This document shows, piece after piece, positions 39,003-46,920 of a DNA stretch of 64,000 bases. The translations under genes and the position numbers were made by a program. Each line of letters begins with the position of its first letter. The first letter of the stretch is position 1. The DNA lies in contig JARIHI010000003.1 in assembly GCA_029288365.1 (NCBI GenBank), positions 62,001 through 126,000 of the forward strand. The letters are read 5' to 3'. Source of the DNA: Candidatus Saccharimonadota bacterium. Its GTDB lineage: Bacteria > Patescibacteriota > Saccharimonadia > Saccharimonadales > UBA4665. Under the pieces are notes generated by a model. It did not search any database. It was not told the origin of the DNA and saw only the letters and a list, made by a program, of their open reading frames with translations.

Positions 39003-39212
39003 TCAAGGCTCGGAGTAGTTCTGGAAGAACCATGTCAAGAGTGTCATGAAAGCTACTGACACCGGGCCAAGCAAGAACATCACGACCACGATTACTGCCA
39101 CCACTGACGTCCAGTAGTGCTCGTCTGCACCAGCGGGAAAGTTGTGACTTCGGATGAGCAAAAGCCAGACAACGGCGAATGCTCCCAAAGCCAGCCAAAT
39201 GCCTATCAACAT
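39003..39212 (-). CDS. Small two-helix membrane protein in cassette E
   Basis: 69 residues, start 39212 with AAGG 6 nt upstream and GGAGG slightly further. Two helices (IGIWLALGAFAVVWLLLI and SVVAVIVVVMFLLGPVSVAFM) separated by a loop with PAGADEHYW. No family recognised. GC-rich codons contrast with smpB, which lies about 120 bp away on the other strand. Confidence 0.65.
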   Translation of the reverse strand: MLIGIWLALGAFAVVWLLLIRSHNFPAGADEHYWTSVVAVIVVVMFLLGPVSVAFMTLLTWFFQNYSEP

Positions 39213-39272
39213 TGTGACCTTGGAAACCTCCGCTCTGTCGGTACGATCCTCCCTATGAGAATACGTAGCTTA

Positions 39273-39301
39273 AAAATAGAATAAAAACTCATAATTGTCA
39301 A
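39273..39301 (-). promoter_or_regulatory. Sigma-70-type promoter driving cassette E
   Basis: On the minus strand TTGACA (39301-39296), 17-nt spacer, TATTTT (39278-39273). It lies outside the right inverted repeat, so the cassette genes are read from a promoter beyond the repeat. Confidence 0.65.
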
Positions 39302-39332
39302 TTGCATTTATCCGGTTTACAATAAAGTGGTT

Positions 39333-39788
39333 ATGGCCAGGAAAAATCAGCAAACAAAGCAGATCACCAATCGGCGAGCTCGACATGACTATGAGCTTGG
39401 CGATAGTTTGCTGGTGGGCATAGAACTAACTGGCCCAGAGGTAAAAAACCTGCGACTTGGACACGGTCAACTACGCGGTGCATACGTAACCGTAAAAGAC
39501 CATGAATTATTCCTAATAAACGCTACTATCAATGGCACTAGCGGAGCACCTATGAGCGAAGCGGAGCAAACCCGTACGCGTAAACTCTTAGCCAAACGTC
39601 GTGAAATAGACAAGCTGATAGAGCAAAAACAACAAGGGAAAACCATCGTACCTCTCGAAATGCTCGTAAGCGGACGCTACATAAAAGTCCGCATATCCGT
39701 AGGCAAGGGCAAGAAACGTTATGACAAACGTCAAACCCTTAAAGCCCGTGATCAATCACGTCAAATCAACCGTGCCCTAAAACCCTGA
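39333..39788 (+). CDS. smpB: SsrA-binding protein SmpB
   Basis: tmRNA partner for rescue of stalled ribosomes. Conserved blocks: ARHDYELGDSLLVGIELTG (start of the beta barrel), GPEVKNLR, GAYVTV and the late LVSGRYIKVRISVGKGKK followed by YDKRQTLKARD tail. 151 residues. ATG 39333 preferred over GTG 39327; a TACAAT box (39318-39323) lies 9 nt upstream. Confidence 0.96.
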   Translation: MARKNQQTKQITNRRARHDYELGDSLLVGIELTGPEVKNLRLGHGQLRGAYVTVKDHELFLINATINGTSGAPMSEAEQTRTRKLLAKRREIDKLIEQKQQGKTIVPLEMLVSGRYIKVRISVGKGKKRYDKRQTLKARDQSRQINRALKP

Positions 39789-40520
39789 TTATCGATACTC
39801 GGGATTTGGCGGGATGAAGCCAGTTTTGTTGCCTTTGTCCCACTCGCTGCGCTGGTTACCATAGGCCGGGATACCACTATTGCGCTTAAGTATGTCAGCC
39901 ATATGCATGAGATTCCACGACATAAAGGTGGTATTGCGGTTAGTAAAGTCGTTTTCCGGTCCGCCAGAGTCCTCGTCGAGGTAACTCGGGCCTGGACCAA
40001 TTGCACCGATCCAGCCGGCATCAGCTTGCGGCGGAATTGTGTAGCCAATGTGCTGCAAGCTGTACAAAATATTCATCGTACAGTGCTTTACGCCATCTTC
40101 GTTACCGGTTACCAGCGCGCCGCCAACCTTCCCGTAAAATACATATTGACCTTTCTCATTGACGCCGCCAGATTGCGCATAGAGCCGTTCAATAATTTGC
40201 TTAGTAACGGAGCTGTTGTCGCCCAGCCAGATCGGCCCTGCGATAATTAATATGTCCGCTGCCTGGACTTTCTTCCAAATCTCTGGCCACTCGTCATAAT
40301 CCCAACCTTGTTCGCGCATATCAGGATACACACCAGTGGCAATTTTATGATCTATTGGGCGGATGACCTCTACCTTTACGCCTTGCTTCTCCATGATGGA
40401 TTGGCTGAGCTTAATAAGGCCTTCGGTATTGCTTTTTTCAGGGGATTTTTTGAGCGTGCAGTTAAAAATAAGTGCCTTCAAATTACTGTAGTCAAAGTCA
40501 TTTTCCTGTGCATCTGCCAT
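39789..40520 (-). CDS. Flavodoxin-fold NAD(P)H-dependent oxidoreductase
   Basis: FMN-dependent reductase of the NADPH-dependent FMN reductase family, 243 residues. The N-terminal strand ALIFNCTLKKSPEKSNTEG forms the phosphate-binding loop, ILIIAGPIWLGDNSS matches the second flavin loop, and GGALVTGNEDGVKHC the third. A C-terminal extension (TGFIPPNPEYR) is added. It converges with smpB with no gap. Substrate not known. Confidence 0.9.
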   Translation of the reverse strand: MADAQENDFDYSNLKALIFNCTLKKSPEKSNTEGLIKLSQSIMEKQGVKVEVIRPIDHKIATGVYPDMREQGWDYDEWPEIWKKVQAADILIIAGPIWLGDNSSVTKQIIERLYAQSGGVNEKGQYVFYGKVGGALVTGNEDGVKHCTMNILYSLQHIGYTIPPQADAGWIGAIGPGPSYLDEDSGGPENDFTNRNTTFMSWNLMHMADILKRNSGIPAYGNQRSEWDKGNKTGFIPPNPEYR

Positions 40521-40573
40521 ACATGCCCTCCGTTAGCTTTAGATTCATTTTACTCCAAAAAGACGCGTGAACT

Positions 40574-40744
40574 ATGAAACTATTTACAGACACCCCTAAA
40601 AACGCTAGAATAACGGGGTTGTATTCTTTTGATTCATCAAAGGAAAAGAGCAATCCAAGTCGGCGAATTTACTTCGCGACCTGGTACGATGAGAAAAACC
40701 TTGGTTTGTCTCATTACGCGTATTCCGGGGTAGCTCAGCGGTAG
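40574..40744 (+). CDS. Short open frame running into tRNA-Asn (possible gene remnant)
   Basis: A 56-codon frame begins at ATG 40574 and stops inside the tRNA D-arm region. The first about 45 residues look protein-like (YSFDSSKEKSNPSRRIYFAT), and the end is simply the tRNA 5' sequence. It may be a truncated gene or chance; no ribosome site is convincing. Confidence 0.25.
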   Translation: MKLFTDTPKNARITGLYSFDSSKEKSNPSRRIYFATWYDEKNLGLSHYAYSGVAQR

Positions 40745-40798
40745 AGCGGGTGGCTGTTAACCACTAGGTCGCTGGTTCGAATCCAGTCCCCGGAGCCA
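40724..40798 (+). tRNA. tRNA-Asn (GUU), insertion target of the island
   Basis: Full cloverleaf: acceptor TCCGGGG/CCCCGGA, D-stem GCTC/GAGC, anticodon loop CTGTTAA (anticodon GTT), T-loop TTCGAAT, discriminator G and encoded CCA. The 3' 42 bases also encode, on the other strand, the last 13 codons and stop of the serine recombinase. Confidence 0.97.
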
Positions 40799-42394
40799 TG
40801 ATAGAGACCCGTGCTGAAAAGCAGGGGTTTTTATCTGTAAATCGTTGGTTCTAACCATTTCTTGAGCATTATTCTGTCGCTCATTCATTTGCTCAAGCGG
40901 AATGAAGTATTTATTAGGGGTGAATTGAATGGTTCGATCTTTGATCGTCAATACTTCACCTAGCTTCACAACCACAGTTCGCTTTTTCTCCAAATCACCG
41001 CTATCAAAGTCTTCCTTTGCATATCTAGCAAACGTGAACACCTCATCCGCCTTTGCACGCCAGTCACGTGCCTTGTACTCGTCCTTATTACGTTGATTTT
41101 GTAGTTCTTCTAACTTATCTTCGAGTGTACTCATTTCTGCATAGAACCATGAGTCATCATCAGCTTCACCGCTATAACGCATTCTCCGCAGATTGTTAAT
41201 AGAGTTCTGAGCTTTCTCAATCAATTTTTCATGTCGGGCACTTTTATCTTGGAATTTCTCTACAACCTCATCTTCTTCTTGTGCAAGTGCTTCGATTGCC
41301 AGCTTGTAAAAATCTGGGTCGATAGTGAATTTATTTAGCTTGTCTTTGATCTGTTCAATTAGTAAATCTTCATTCACATGCTTAGTAGGTTGTGAGCACT
41401 TCATAGTCTTGTTCTTGCCAGTGCAGTGATAGTAGACATATTCCTTTTGCTCACCAGTAGACTTAATTGTTTTACGCTTTTGCTCTGCTGTAATAGCAAA
41501 ACCACACTCACCACATCTGAATAAATTTCTGAGTTGGAAGTTATAGGTCTTGTCTTTGGGGCGAGTTGTATGAGTAGGATCAATTATTTGTTGAACCCGT
41601 TCAAATTCTTCGTCAGTGATCATGGCAGGGTGATTGCCTGGATAGAGCGTTCCTTTGAATGAAATCTTGCCACAATAGAAAGGGTTCTTAAATAAAGCAC
41701 AAATGCTTGAGTAAGCGATAGGACCACCACCAGTTTTTCCACGAACTGGTGTAGTTAAATGTAGCTCTTTGTCTGCAACATGTACTAGCTGTGCCATTGA
41801 GTAAGTACCAGTGAGCATCTTGTCCCACAACAATCGCATAGCATAAAAGCGATCAGGATCAGCAATTATGATCTTCTCAAGTCGGTCATTCAAATAACCT
41901 ACAGGTGGTACACCAGGCTTGTTTCCTTTTTCGACTTTAGATAGCATTCCACGCCTTGTATTACTGCTTAGTTCACGAATGTACTGATTAGACATTCCAG
42001 CTTCTACACTGAACACAATAGCGTTATCTTCGGGGAAGTAGCTTTTTTCAGCAGTTAAAATATGTTTCAGTTTTCCATCTTGCAGCAGTTGCTGTATACG
42101 TCCACTGTCGGTTGGGTTGCGGGATAAGCGATCTAATTTCCAGCAAATGATGCCATCAATTTTACCGTTTTCTATTTCTTGTAATAATTCTGAAAAGACA
42201 GGTCTTGCTTCAGGTCGTTTTGCAGACTTACTTTCTCTAAGCGGTTCACCGAGAATGCGTACATTCTCTCGTTTTGCCGTTGCTTTCATAAATGACACTT
42301 GATCATCTAATAATTGCACTTGCTTGTCTTCGGTATCTGTAGACTTCCTTGCGTAAAGTCGATAACGATACGATTGTAAATTTCTTGAGTTCAT
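40757..42394 (-). CDS. Large serine recombinase (integrase)
   Basis: Site-specific recombinase that probably integrates the island. N-terminal resolvase domain with the catalytic Ser18 in LYARKSTDTEDKQ, conserved Arg in WKLDRLSRNP, then the recombinase domain, a zinc-ribbon (CGECGFAIT with a later HCTGKNKTMKCSQ) and a coiled coil (about residues 370-430). The last 13 residues, WLRGLDSNQRPSG, are the antisense translation of the tRNA, so the gene's 3' end is completed by the attachment site. It follows a 58-residue gene whose stop is next to its ribosome site. Confidence 0.93.
   Translation of the reverse strand: MNSRNLQSYRYRLYARKSTDTEDKQVQLLDDQVSFMKATAKRENVRILGEPLRESKSAKRPEARPVFSELLQEIENGKIDGIICWKLDRLSRNPTDSGRIQQLLQDGKLKHILTAEKSYFPEDNAIVFSVEAGMSNQYIRELSSNTRRGMLSKVEKGNKPGVPPVGYLNDRLEKIIIADPDRFYAMRLLWDKMLTGTYSMAQLVHVADKELHLTTPVRGKTGGGPIAYSSICALFKNPFYCGKISFKGTLYPGNHPAMITDEEFERVQQIIDPTHTTRPKDKTYNFQLRNLFRCGECGFAITAEQKRKTIKSTGEQKEYVYYHCTGKNKTMKCSQPTKHVNEDLLIEQIKDKLNKFTIDPDFYKLAIEALAQEEDEVVEKFQDKSARHEKLIEKAQNSINNLRRMRYSGEADDDSWFYAEMSTLEDKLEELQNQRNKDEYKARDWRAKADEVFTFARYAKEDFDSGDLEKKRTVVVKLGEVLTIKDRTIQFTPNKYFIPLEQMNERQNNAQEMVRTNDLQIKTPAFQHGSLSWLRGLDSNQRPSG
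40807..40833 (+). terminator. Terminator after tRNA-Asn
   Basis: Stem ACCCgTGCT/AGCAgGGGT with a GAAA loop followed by TTTTAT, starting 8 nt after the tRNA end. It lies inside the antisense recombinase coding sequence. Confidence 0.75.
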
Positions 42395-42402
42395 ATTTCT
42401 CC

Positions 42403-42579
42403 TTAAGTTGTAATAGCTTCTGAATTATTTAATTTTTTAATGTAGTTTCTAAATGAATTGATCTGCTGCGTTTCAGCAGGGAATTTCTTATCGAATTTAC
42501 TTTCAGGGGGTCTAACAATTAGTATGTAATGCTGTCCGCCGTTGTTGATGGTTACGAACTTCAGCTTGTGTATATACAT
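42403..42579 (-). CDS. Small basic protein upstream of the recombinase
   Basis: 58 residues, ATG 42579 with AAGGAA about 6 nt upstream, stop next to the GGAG ribosome site of the recombinase gene. Sequence begins MYIHKLKFVTINNGGQHYIL, mixed beta-like then basic helix with FRNYIKKLNNSE. It could be a recombination directionality factor or a small DNA-binding protein; position only. Confidence 0.5.
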   Translation of the reverse strand: MYIHKLKFVTINNGGQHYILIVRPPESKFDKKFPAETQQINSFRNYIKKLNNSEAITT

Positions 42580-42660
42580 ACTATTCCTTTTTATGGACTG
42601 TTAGACAATTAGATGTCTATATTATAGTTCTTTCCCTGTTATATGTATATCGTTATATTC

Positions 42661-42719
42661 ATCTTTATATGTAGGTAGCTTTATATAAAGATACCTGTAT
42701 ATAGAGGTATCTTTATATA
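42661..42719. promoter_or_regulatory. Iteron-like repeats and perfect 15-bp palindrome
   Basis: TATATAAAGATACCT (42682-42696) and AGGTATCTTTATATA (42705-42719) form a perfect 15-bp stem with an 8-nt loop. The motif AGGTA(G/T)CTTTATAT recurs at 42673-42686 and 42705-42718, with a partial copy at 42661-42670. It may be an operator, a replication or excision site, or a terminator of the gene at 42744. Confidence 0.6.
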
Positions 42720-42743
42720 TAAAGGTCATTTAATGTAAAGATA

Positions 42744-43079
42744 CTAGAAAGGAATATCATCTAAGTTGATTGGACCGTCTGGAATATCCTCAATTACGAC
42801 ATCTTGCGTATTTGAATGCTCGATCTGAGCCACTTCAATACACCTTTCTTCGATCTCTTGCCATAGCGGTAGTTTCTTATTAAATTCCACTAAGAACTTA
42901 CCTGGGACTCTGGGCACTCCTGGTGGCACGACACCCCACTTATCGTATTTAGGATTTGGTGGGTAGACCATCATTCCATTGATGTATATTCCCATTTCTT
43001 TGTCCCACACTTTTACACGGTAACCGAACTTTACATTTGAGGGAGTAACCTCAGCATCTATGTTAAATAGCTTAGGCAT
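42744..43079 (-). CDS. Small protein ending in an SSB-type tail (DDIPF)
   Basis: 111 residues from ATG 43079 (GGAGAG upstream). Central part KFGYRVKVWDKEMGIYING could be a small beta domain, followed by a Pro-rich loop (VVPPGVPRVPGKF). The acidic C-terminal tail ends in INLDDIPF, the same tip used by single-stranded-DNA-binding proteins to recruit repair and replication enzymes. It may be a divergent SSB or an SSB-tail mimic. It overlaps the preceding small gene by 8 nt. Confidence 0.7.
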   Translation of the reverse strand: MPKLFNIDAEVTPSNVKFGYRVKVWDKEMGIYINGMMVYPPNPKYDKWGVVPPGVPRVPGKFLVEFNKKLPLWQEIEERCIEVAQIEHSNTQDVVIEDIPDGPINLDDIPF

Positions 43080-43233
43080 CTTGGCTCTCCTCTGCATCTG
43101 TCGATGCAGTTAGTCTGACTAATTCAGCTAATTCAGAAAGCTGCGATTCTGCTTCTGTATAACCAATTACTTCACCATACTTATTGACGTAGACAGCTTG
43201 AAAGCGTTCTACTAATTTCTTACTTAATGACAT
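43072..43233 (-). CDS. Small helical protein, partner of the SSB-tail gene
   Basis: 53 residues from ATG 43233, with AAGGA 7 nt upstream. Helical and charged (LVERFQAVYVNKYGEVIGYT, then AESQLSELAELV). The overlap with the next gene shows they are an operon. Unknown function. Confidence 0.55.
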   Translation of the reverse strand: MSLSKKLVERFQAVYVNKYGEVIGYTEAESQLSELAELVRLTASTDAEESQDA

Positions 43234-43376
43234 ATTGAATCCTTGATTCAAGCTCAACCAACGGGACGATTAAAGTTAGATGAGCTTGGATTATTCGTCC
43301 TGCTCACCATTAAAGATCTTTAGATGCTTTAAGTCGCTGTATCGGTTTAATGTTGTTTCAAATAGTTCTTTTCGGT

Positions 43377-44228
43377 TCAGTTCGGTTCAAACACGACTCG
43401 ACAAATAGCACCGTTTTCTCTAAGCTGTAAATCTAGTTCAGTCCTGTCTATCCGCTCTAAATCCGCTTGATGTTTCGATACATAAGGACGAAACAAGATT
43501 GTGTCACCACTGACAGTAGGGAAAAATAAATCCCTGAGTACAGGTGTGAAGCCAGCACTACTAATAATGGTGCTGATATTTCTTGATGTCTTTCCTAAAT
43601 CTGGCTTGAATTTCTTATTGGGATTTTTCATAGATTGTTCTAATAATTTTTCAGTGATTGATCCAGCATGAACTTTTTTGAGCTTAAGAGCATGATTTAT
43701 TAGAATAGTTCCATCTGGCTTATAGGTCAGACCGTATTCAAAAATCTCCCAGCCATATTCAACCTTTTTTGAACTATTTTTATTGTGGGTATCCTTAAGT
43801 ATTTCAACGTATTTAACAGTGAGATCATGTGCAGTTTTTACTATCTTTTGTTGATCATCTGTATAGCTAGGTTCTTCTGCACCAGAAATGATACAGAGTT
43901 TTTCCACCCTTAAATTATGATTCTCTCCAAAGTCATCAGTATCATTGATATGATCTGCCAGTGCCTCAGTTGAGCCTTTGATTACATCGAAATGCTTCCA
44001 TATTGGATCAGGTTTGATTTCCTGTAATTCTGGATAACGTGAGTATATTTTTTCAAGTTCATTTGTTAAGAGGATATATGCACGATTTAACCCATCAATA
44101 TCGCTGTCTTTAGACAAATCCTGTCCTATTCCTACATATATCAGAACTATGATTCCTTTTACTGAATCGTTCAGTGCCTTTGCTACTGCGAAATCGTTAT
44201 TTCTGGCTGAATACTCGTTTGCTTTCAT
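43377..44228 (-). CDS. Hypothetical island protein
   Basis: 283 residues, soluble. The helical N-terminal half (SVKGIIVLIYVGIGQDL, then RAYILLTNELEKIYSRYP) and mixed C-terminal half (VFEPN end) are recognisable in general character only; no conserved motif was identified. The C-terminal domain with repeated Lys/Leu pattern resembles some abortive-infection C-terminal domains, but this is weak. AT-rich codon use matches the rest of the island. Confidence 0.55.
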   Translation of the reverse strand: MKANEYSARNNDFAVAKALNDSVKGIIVLIYVGIGQDLSKDSDIDGLNRAYILLTNELEKIYSRYPELQEIKPDPIWKHFDVIKGSTEALADHINDTDDFGENHNLRVEKLCIISGAEEPSYTDDQQKIVKTAHDLTVKYVEILKDTHNKNSSKKVEYGWEIFEYGLTYKPDGTILINHALKLKKVHAGSITEKLLEQSMKNPNKKFKPDLGKTSRNISTIISSAGFTPVLRDLFFPTVSGDTILFRPYVSKHQADLERIDRTELDLQLRENGAICRVVFEPN

Positions 44229-44319
44229 AGGTTGCTTTCAATTATAGGTGATTACTTCTCGTTAGAGCCAATTTGAGATAATAGTAATAGAGACTAATAC
44301 AAAAAAGTGAGGATAAGAA

Positions 44320-44553
44320 ATGATTAGTAAAACAATAGGGAGACGTAACAAAGTAACATACCTGACGTTAATCAGGTTAGCTCGTGATATTCAGAATAAT
44401 TACACAGTAAGTGCTGCCTGTCGTAACGCAAAAATTAGTCGTATGACTTTTTATCGTTATCTCAATAACGAGCCAGAGTTTACCGAAATGATTATTGAAG
44501 CGTACAAAGGGCAATCCTACATACCATTATATTTCGATAGTATTCGCATGTGA
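44320..44553 (+). CDS. Helix-turn-helix protein
   Basis: 77 residues with a homeodomain-like HTH, YTVSAACRNAKISRMTFYRY, as seen in phage terminase small subunits, transposon proteins and regulators. Ribosome site GAGGATAAG precedes the ATG. It is divergent from the gene at 43377 and could regulate it or the island. Confidence 0.7.
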   Translation: MISKTIGRRNKVTYLTLIRLARDIQNNYTVSAACRNAKISRMTFYRYLNNEPEFTEMIIEAYKGQSYIPLYFDSIRM

Positions 44554-44611
44554 CAGTTATGAGAAAACTCAGCTACTTTCGCTTAGATTTTTGCATTTTT
44601 CTGTAACATGA

Positions 44612-45865
44612 CTATGCTCGCTTTAGCAGTAGCTCAAAGTATTTTGTGCCACCAAATGGAATCTTTTGTTTGACCTTATGTTTACCCTCAAGTGCATTGG
44701 CAGAGAATAAAATAAAGTTTCCATAACGTTCATTGATTTCATCTATTGCTGTCGTAAGCCACTCTTGTTTATTTACTTCATCGAAGATACTTTGTTGGCT
44801 TCTAGTAGATGGTTCAAGTTTATATAGTGTAATTCCCATAGCTGTGATGATCAGATGTTTTGGACGTTGATTGAATAAGTAGAGTGCTTTGGCATATATG
44901 TCACGATCAGTGAAGAACGGTTGCTTGTGCATCTTACGAACATACCAATGATCACCAGTTTGAAACATAGCCCAGACATACACACCTCGTGCATCTACAT
45001 TGTTATATCTGAGCTTTTTGCCTGTCGTCTCACATAGATATTGAAAGCGAGGAAGTATGACACTGTCATCTGCTGAACGCACATCAAGTACAAATTGTCG
45101 TCCTACATTACCGAGTTTCGTGATTACATTATCGACTTCATAGCCTCTAAGTCGTTGATACCAGTCTTCACCGATCACACTACGAAATACCAGTCGTCTG
45201 AGTGTATCGCTAGAAGCATTTAAGAATTGCATCGGCGAAAATATACCAGCAGCGTTTAACCTAGCTTCAAAGTGACTAGCGATACCCGTCAGATCAGTGA
45301 GTTGTTGCTCAGCATAGTATTTCTTGATGTTGCGAAAATCAATCACGTCCAACCCGTCTGGCTTGTGCCAGCCAGCAGCTTCTTTAGCTAGAAAGCGATT
45401 AGTGCCTATACCAACATTGATACGCATGTGACTGCCTATTTCTTTTCGGACACGCTCTTTTATTTCCATTCCTATTTCTGTCAATGGGCGTTTATGTAAG
45501 TCAGCAGTACCGTGAAAATCAATAACTCCTTCATCGATACTTTTCATCTTCACATCAGGAGAATAATCTTTCATTATTCGACATAATGCCTGGTATACAT
45601 GATGGTATTTAGGAGGGTCGGTTTCTAACATAATAAAATCTGGTATGAACTGCTGCACCTCGTCTAATCTCATTCCCACTTTTACGCCTAAAGCCTTTGC
45701 TTCGTAAGATGCTGCAATTACACAGCAGTGTTTTGATATACGATTTGTAACGCCTATTGGTCTACCCCTAAGACTCTTGTGTGCTTGCTGTTCAGCAGTT
45801 GCATAAGCACTGTTAAGATCAATGTGCATAATTTGTGCTTCTTCTTTGCTAATCTCTAGGTTCAT
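44612..45865 (-). CDS. Y-family DNA polymerase (UmuC/DinB-like)
   Basis: Translesion polymerase of the ImpB/MucB/SamB family, 417 residues. MHIDLNSAYATAEQQ holds the first metal-binding Asp, and MKSIDEGVIDFHG the SxDE catalytic pair; GIGTNRFLAKEAAGW and a helix-hairpin-helix-like LTDLTGIASHFEARLNAAG follow. The start overlaps the 94-residue gene before it by 17 nt. With SRAP and LexA it forms a DNA-damage set within the island. Confidence 0.93.
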   Translation of the reverse strand: MNLEISKEEAQIMHIDLNSAYATAEQQAHKSLRGRPIGVTNRISKHCCVIAASYEAKALGVKVGMRLDEVQQFIPDFIMLETDPPKYHHVYQALCRIMKDYSPDVKMKSIDEGVIDFHGTADLHKRPLTEIGMEIKERVRKEIGSHMRINVGIGTNRFLAKEAAGWHKPDGLDVIDFRNIKKYYAEQQLTDLTGIASHFEARLNAAGIFSPMQFLNASSDTLRRLVFRSVIGEDWYQRLRGYEVDNVITKLGNVGRQFVLDVRSADDSVILPRFQYLCETTGKKLRYNNVDARGVYVWAMFQTGDHWYVRKMHKQPFFTDRDIYAKALYLFNQRPKHLIITAMGITLYKLEPSTRSQQSIFDEVNKQEWLTTAIDEINERYGNFILFSANALEGKHKVKQKIPFGGTKYFELLLKRA

Positions 45866-46133
45866 AATGTCCCTCCAATAACGCCACTAGCGTCCAAGTT
45901 AATCCCTCTGCATCAAATTCCAAACGGTAGTCGTTTGTACCATCACCAACATCAAATACATGTATCATTCGATGCCCCTTACTCGTAGGGTGTCTAAGGC
46001 AGAGTTCTGTGAATATAATTTCTTCGTTTTTGTATTTCATTTTGTACGGAAAACAGAGCGTACTAACATCACCACTCTTGCGATAAAGAGTGACCACATC
46101 AACACGTTCATTTAAGTAATGAGTTGGGTCCAT
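45849..46133 (-). CDS. Small protein co-transcribed with the Y-family polymerase
   Basis: 94 residues from ATG 46133, beta-rich (RVDVVTLYRKSGDVSTLCFP, then RMIHVFDVGDGTNDYRLEF). Small proteins of this type accompany many UmuC/ImuB-like genes in mobile elements. It overlaps the polymerase by 17 nt and diverges from SRAP by 35 bp. No enzymatic motif is visible. Confidence 0.68.
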   Translation of the reverse strand: MDPTHYLNERVDVVTLYRKSGDVSTLCFPYKMKYKNEEIIFTELCLRHPTSKGHRMIHVFDVGDGTNDYRLEFDAEGLTWTLVALLEGHYEPRD

Positions 46134-46168
46134 TAGAGTTTTCCTAGTTTTGGATTTAGAATGAATAT

Positions 46169-46837
46169 ATGTGCGGAAGATACTTGTTAGATGAAGCAGA
46201 CCAAATTGCACCACGTTTTCATGTTGAAGACTGGGATGAAGCGAAGTTGAAACCGAACTATAATGTAGCTCCAACGATGGTAATGCCTGTGATTACGCAG
46301 TCAGATGACGGCAAACCCCAAATCGAAATGATGCAGTGGGGTATCACTAGGTTCTTTGGTAAGGATGCTAAGAAGATGCTTATTAACACAAGGGCGGATA
46401 AAGCATTTGGTGGCTTTTGGAAAAAGACTGTATGCAGCAGACGTTGCCTTATCCCAGCTAACGGATTTTACGAGTGGAAAGGCAGTGCTGGAAACAAAAC
46501 GCCTTACTTCATTCACCCGAAAAATGAGAAGCTGTTCGCTTTCGCAGGTATTTGGGATACATGGAAAAACGATGACGGTCATGAAATTAAGACTTTCTCG
46601 ATAATGACCACTGAACCAAACGCAGAAATGCGGGAGATTCATAATCGAGAGCCTGTGATGTTACACCGAGAAGACGAAACTTCTTGGCTTGAGCCATCGA
46701 ATGATAGTCCAGACGCTCTAGAGCGTTTCTTCTATCCATACGAAGACAACGGTTTAGAAATATATGAGGTTAGTAGGGACGTGAATGTCGTCAAGAACAA
46801 TAACGGTAAGCTATTCCTCCCAATCAACAGTCAGTGA
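46169..46837 (+). CDS. SRAP-family DNA-protein crosslink protein (YedK/HMCES)
   Basis: Protects abasic sites in single-stranded DNA by a covalent crosslink through Cys2. MCGRYLLDEA puts Cys2 right after the initiator Met, which is removed; LKPNYNVAPTMVMPVI, CLIPANGFYEWKG (Asn and Glu), and REPVMLHREDETSWL (His) are the other conserved blocks. 222 residues. The TAGAAT -10 box (46157-46162) lies 6 nt before the ATG, so the mRNA is probably leaderless. Divergent from the polymerase operon, sharing a 35-bp regulatory gap. Confidence 0.95.
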   Translation: MCGRYLLDEADQIAPRFHVEDWDEAKLKPNYNVAPTMVMPVITQSDDGKPQIEMMQWGITRFFGKDAKKMLINTRADKAFGGFWKKTVCSRRCLIPANGFYEWKGSAGNKTPYFIHPKNEKLFAFAGIWDTWKNDDGHEIKTFSIMTTEPNAEMREIHNREPVMLHREDETSWLEPSNDSPDALERFFYPYEDNGLEIYEVSRDVNVVKNNNGKLFLPINSQ

Positions 46838-46920
46838 GTGTGCCACCTCTGATGTGTTAATAAGCCTGTGGACGATGGAACACAAGAACTCATGACCACA
46901 CGACTAATTTGATTGTAGCA

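Larger units (their letters stand above)
38758..39239. repeat. Cassette E bounded by a 12-bp inverted repeat
   Basis: GACAGAGCAGAG at 38758-38769 faces GACAGAGCGGAG (minus strand) at 39228-39239, 11 of 12 identical. The interval carries two GC-rich small membrane-protein genes read leftward. The left flank (ATAAGTG-AA-A) matches that of cassette C and the right flank matches that of cassette D. Confidence 0.7.
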
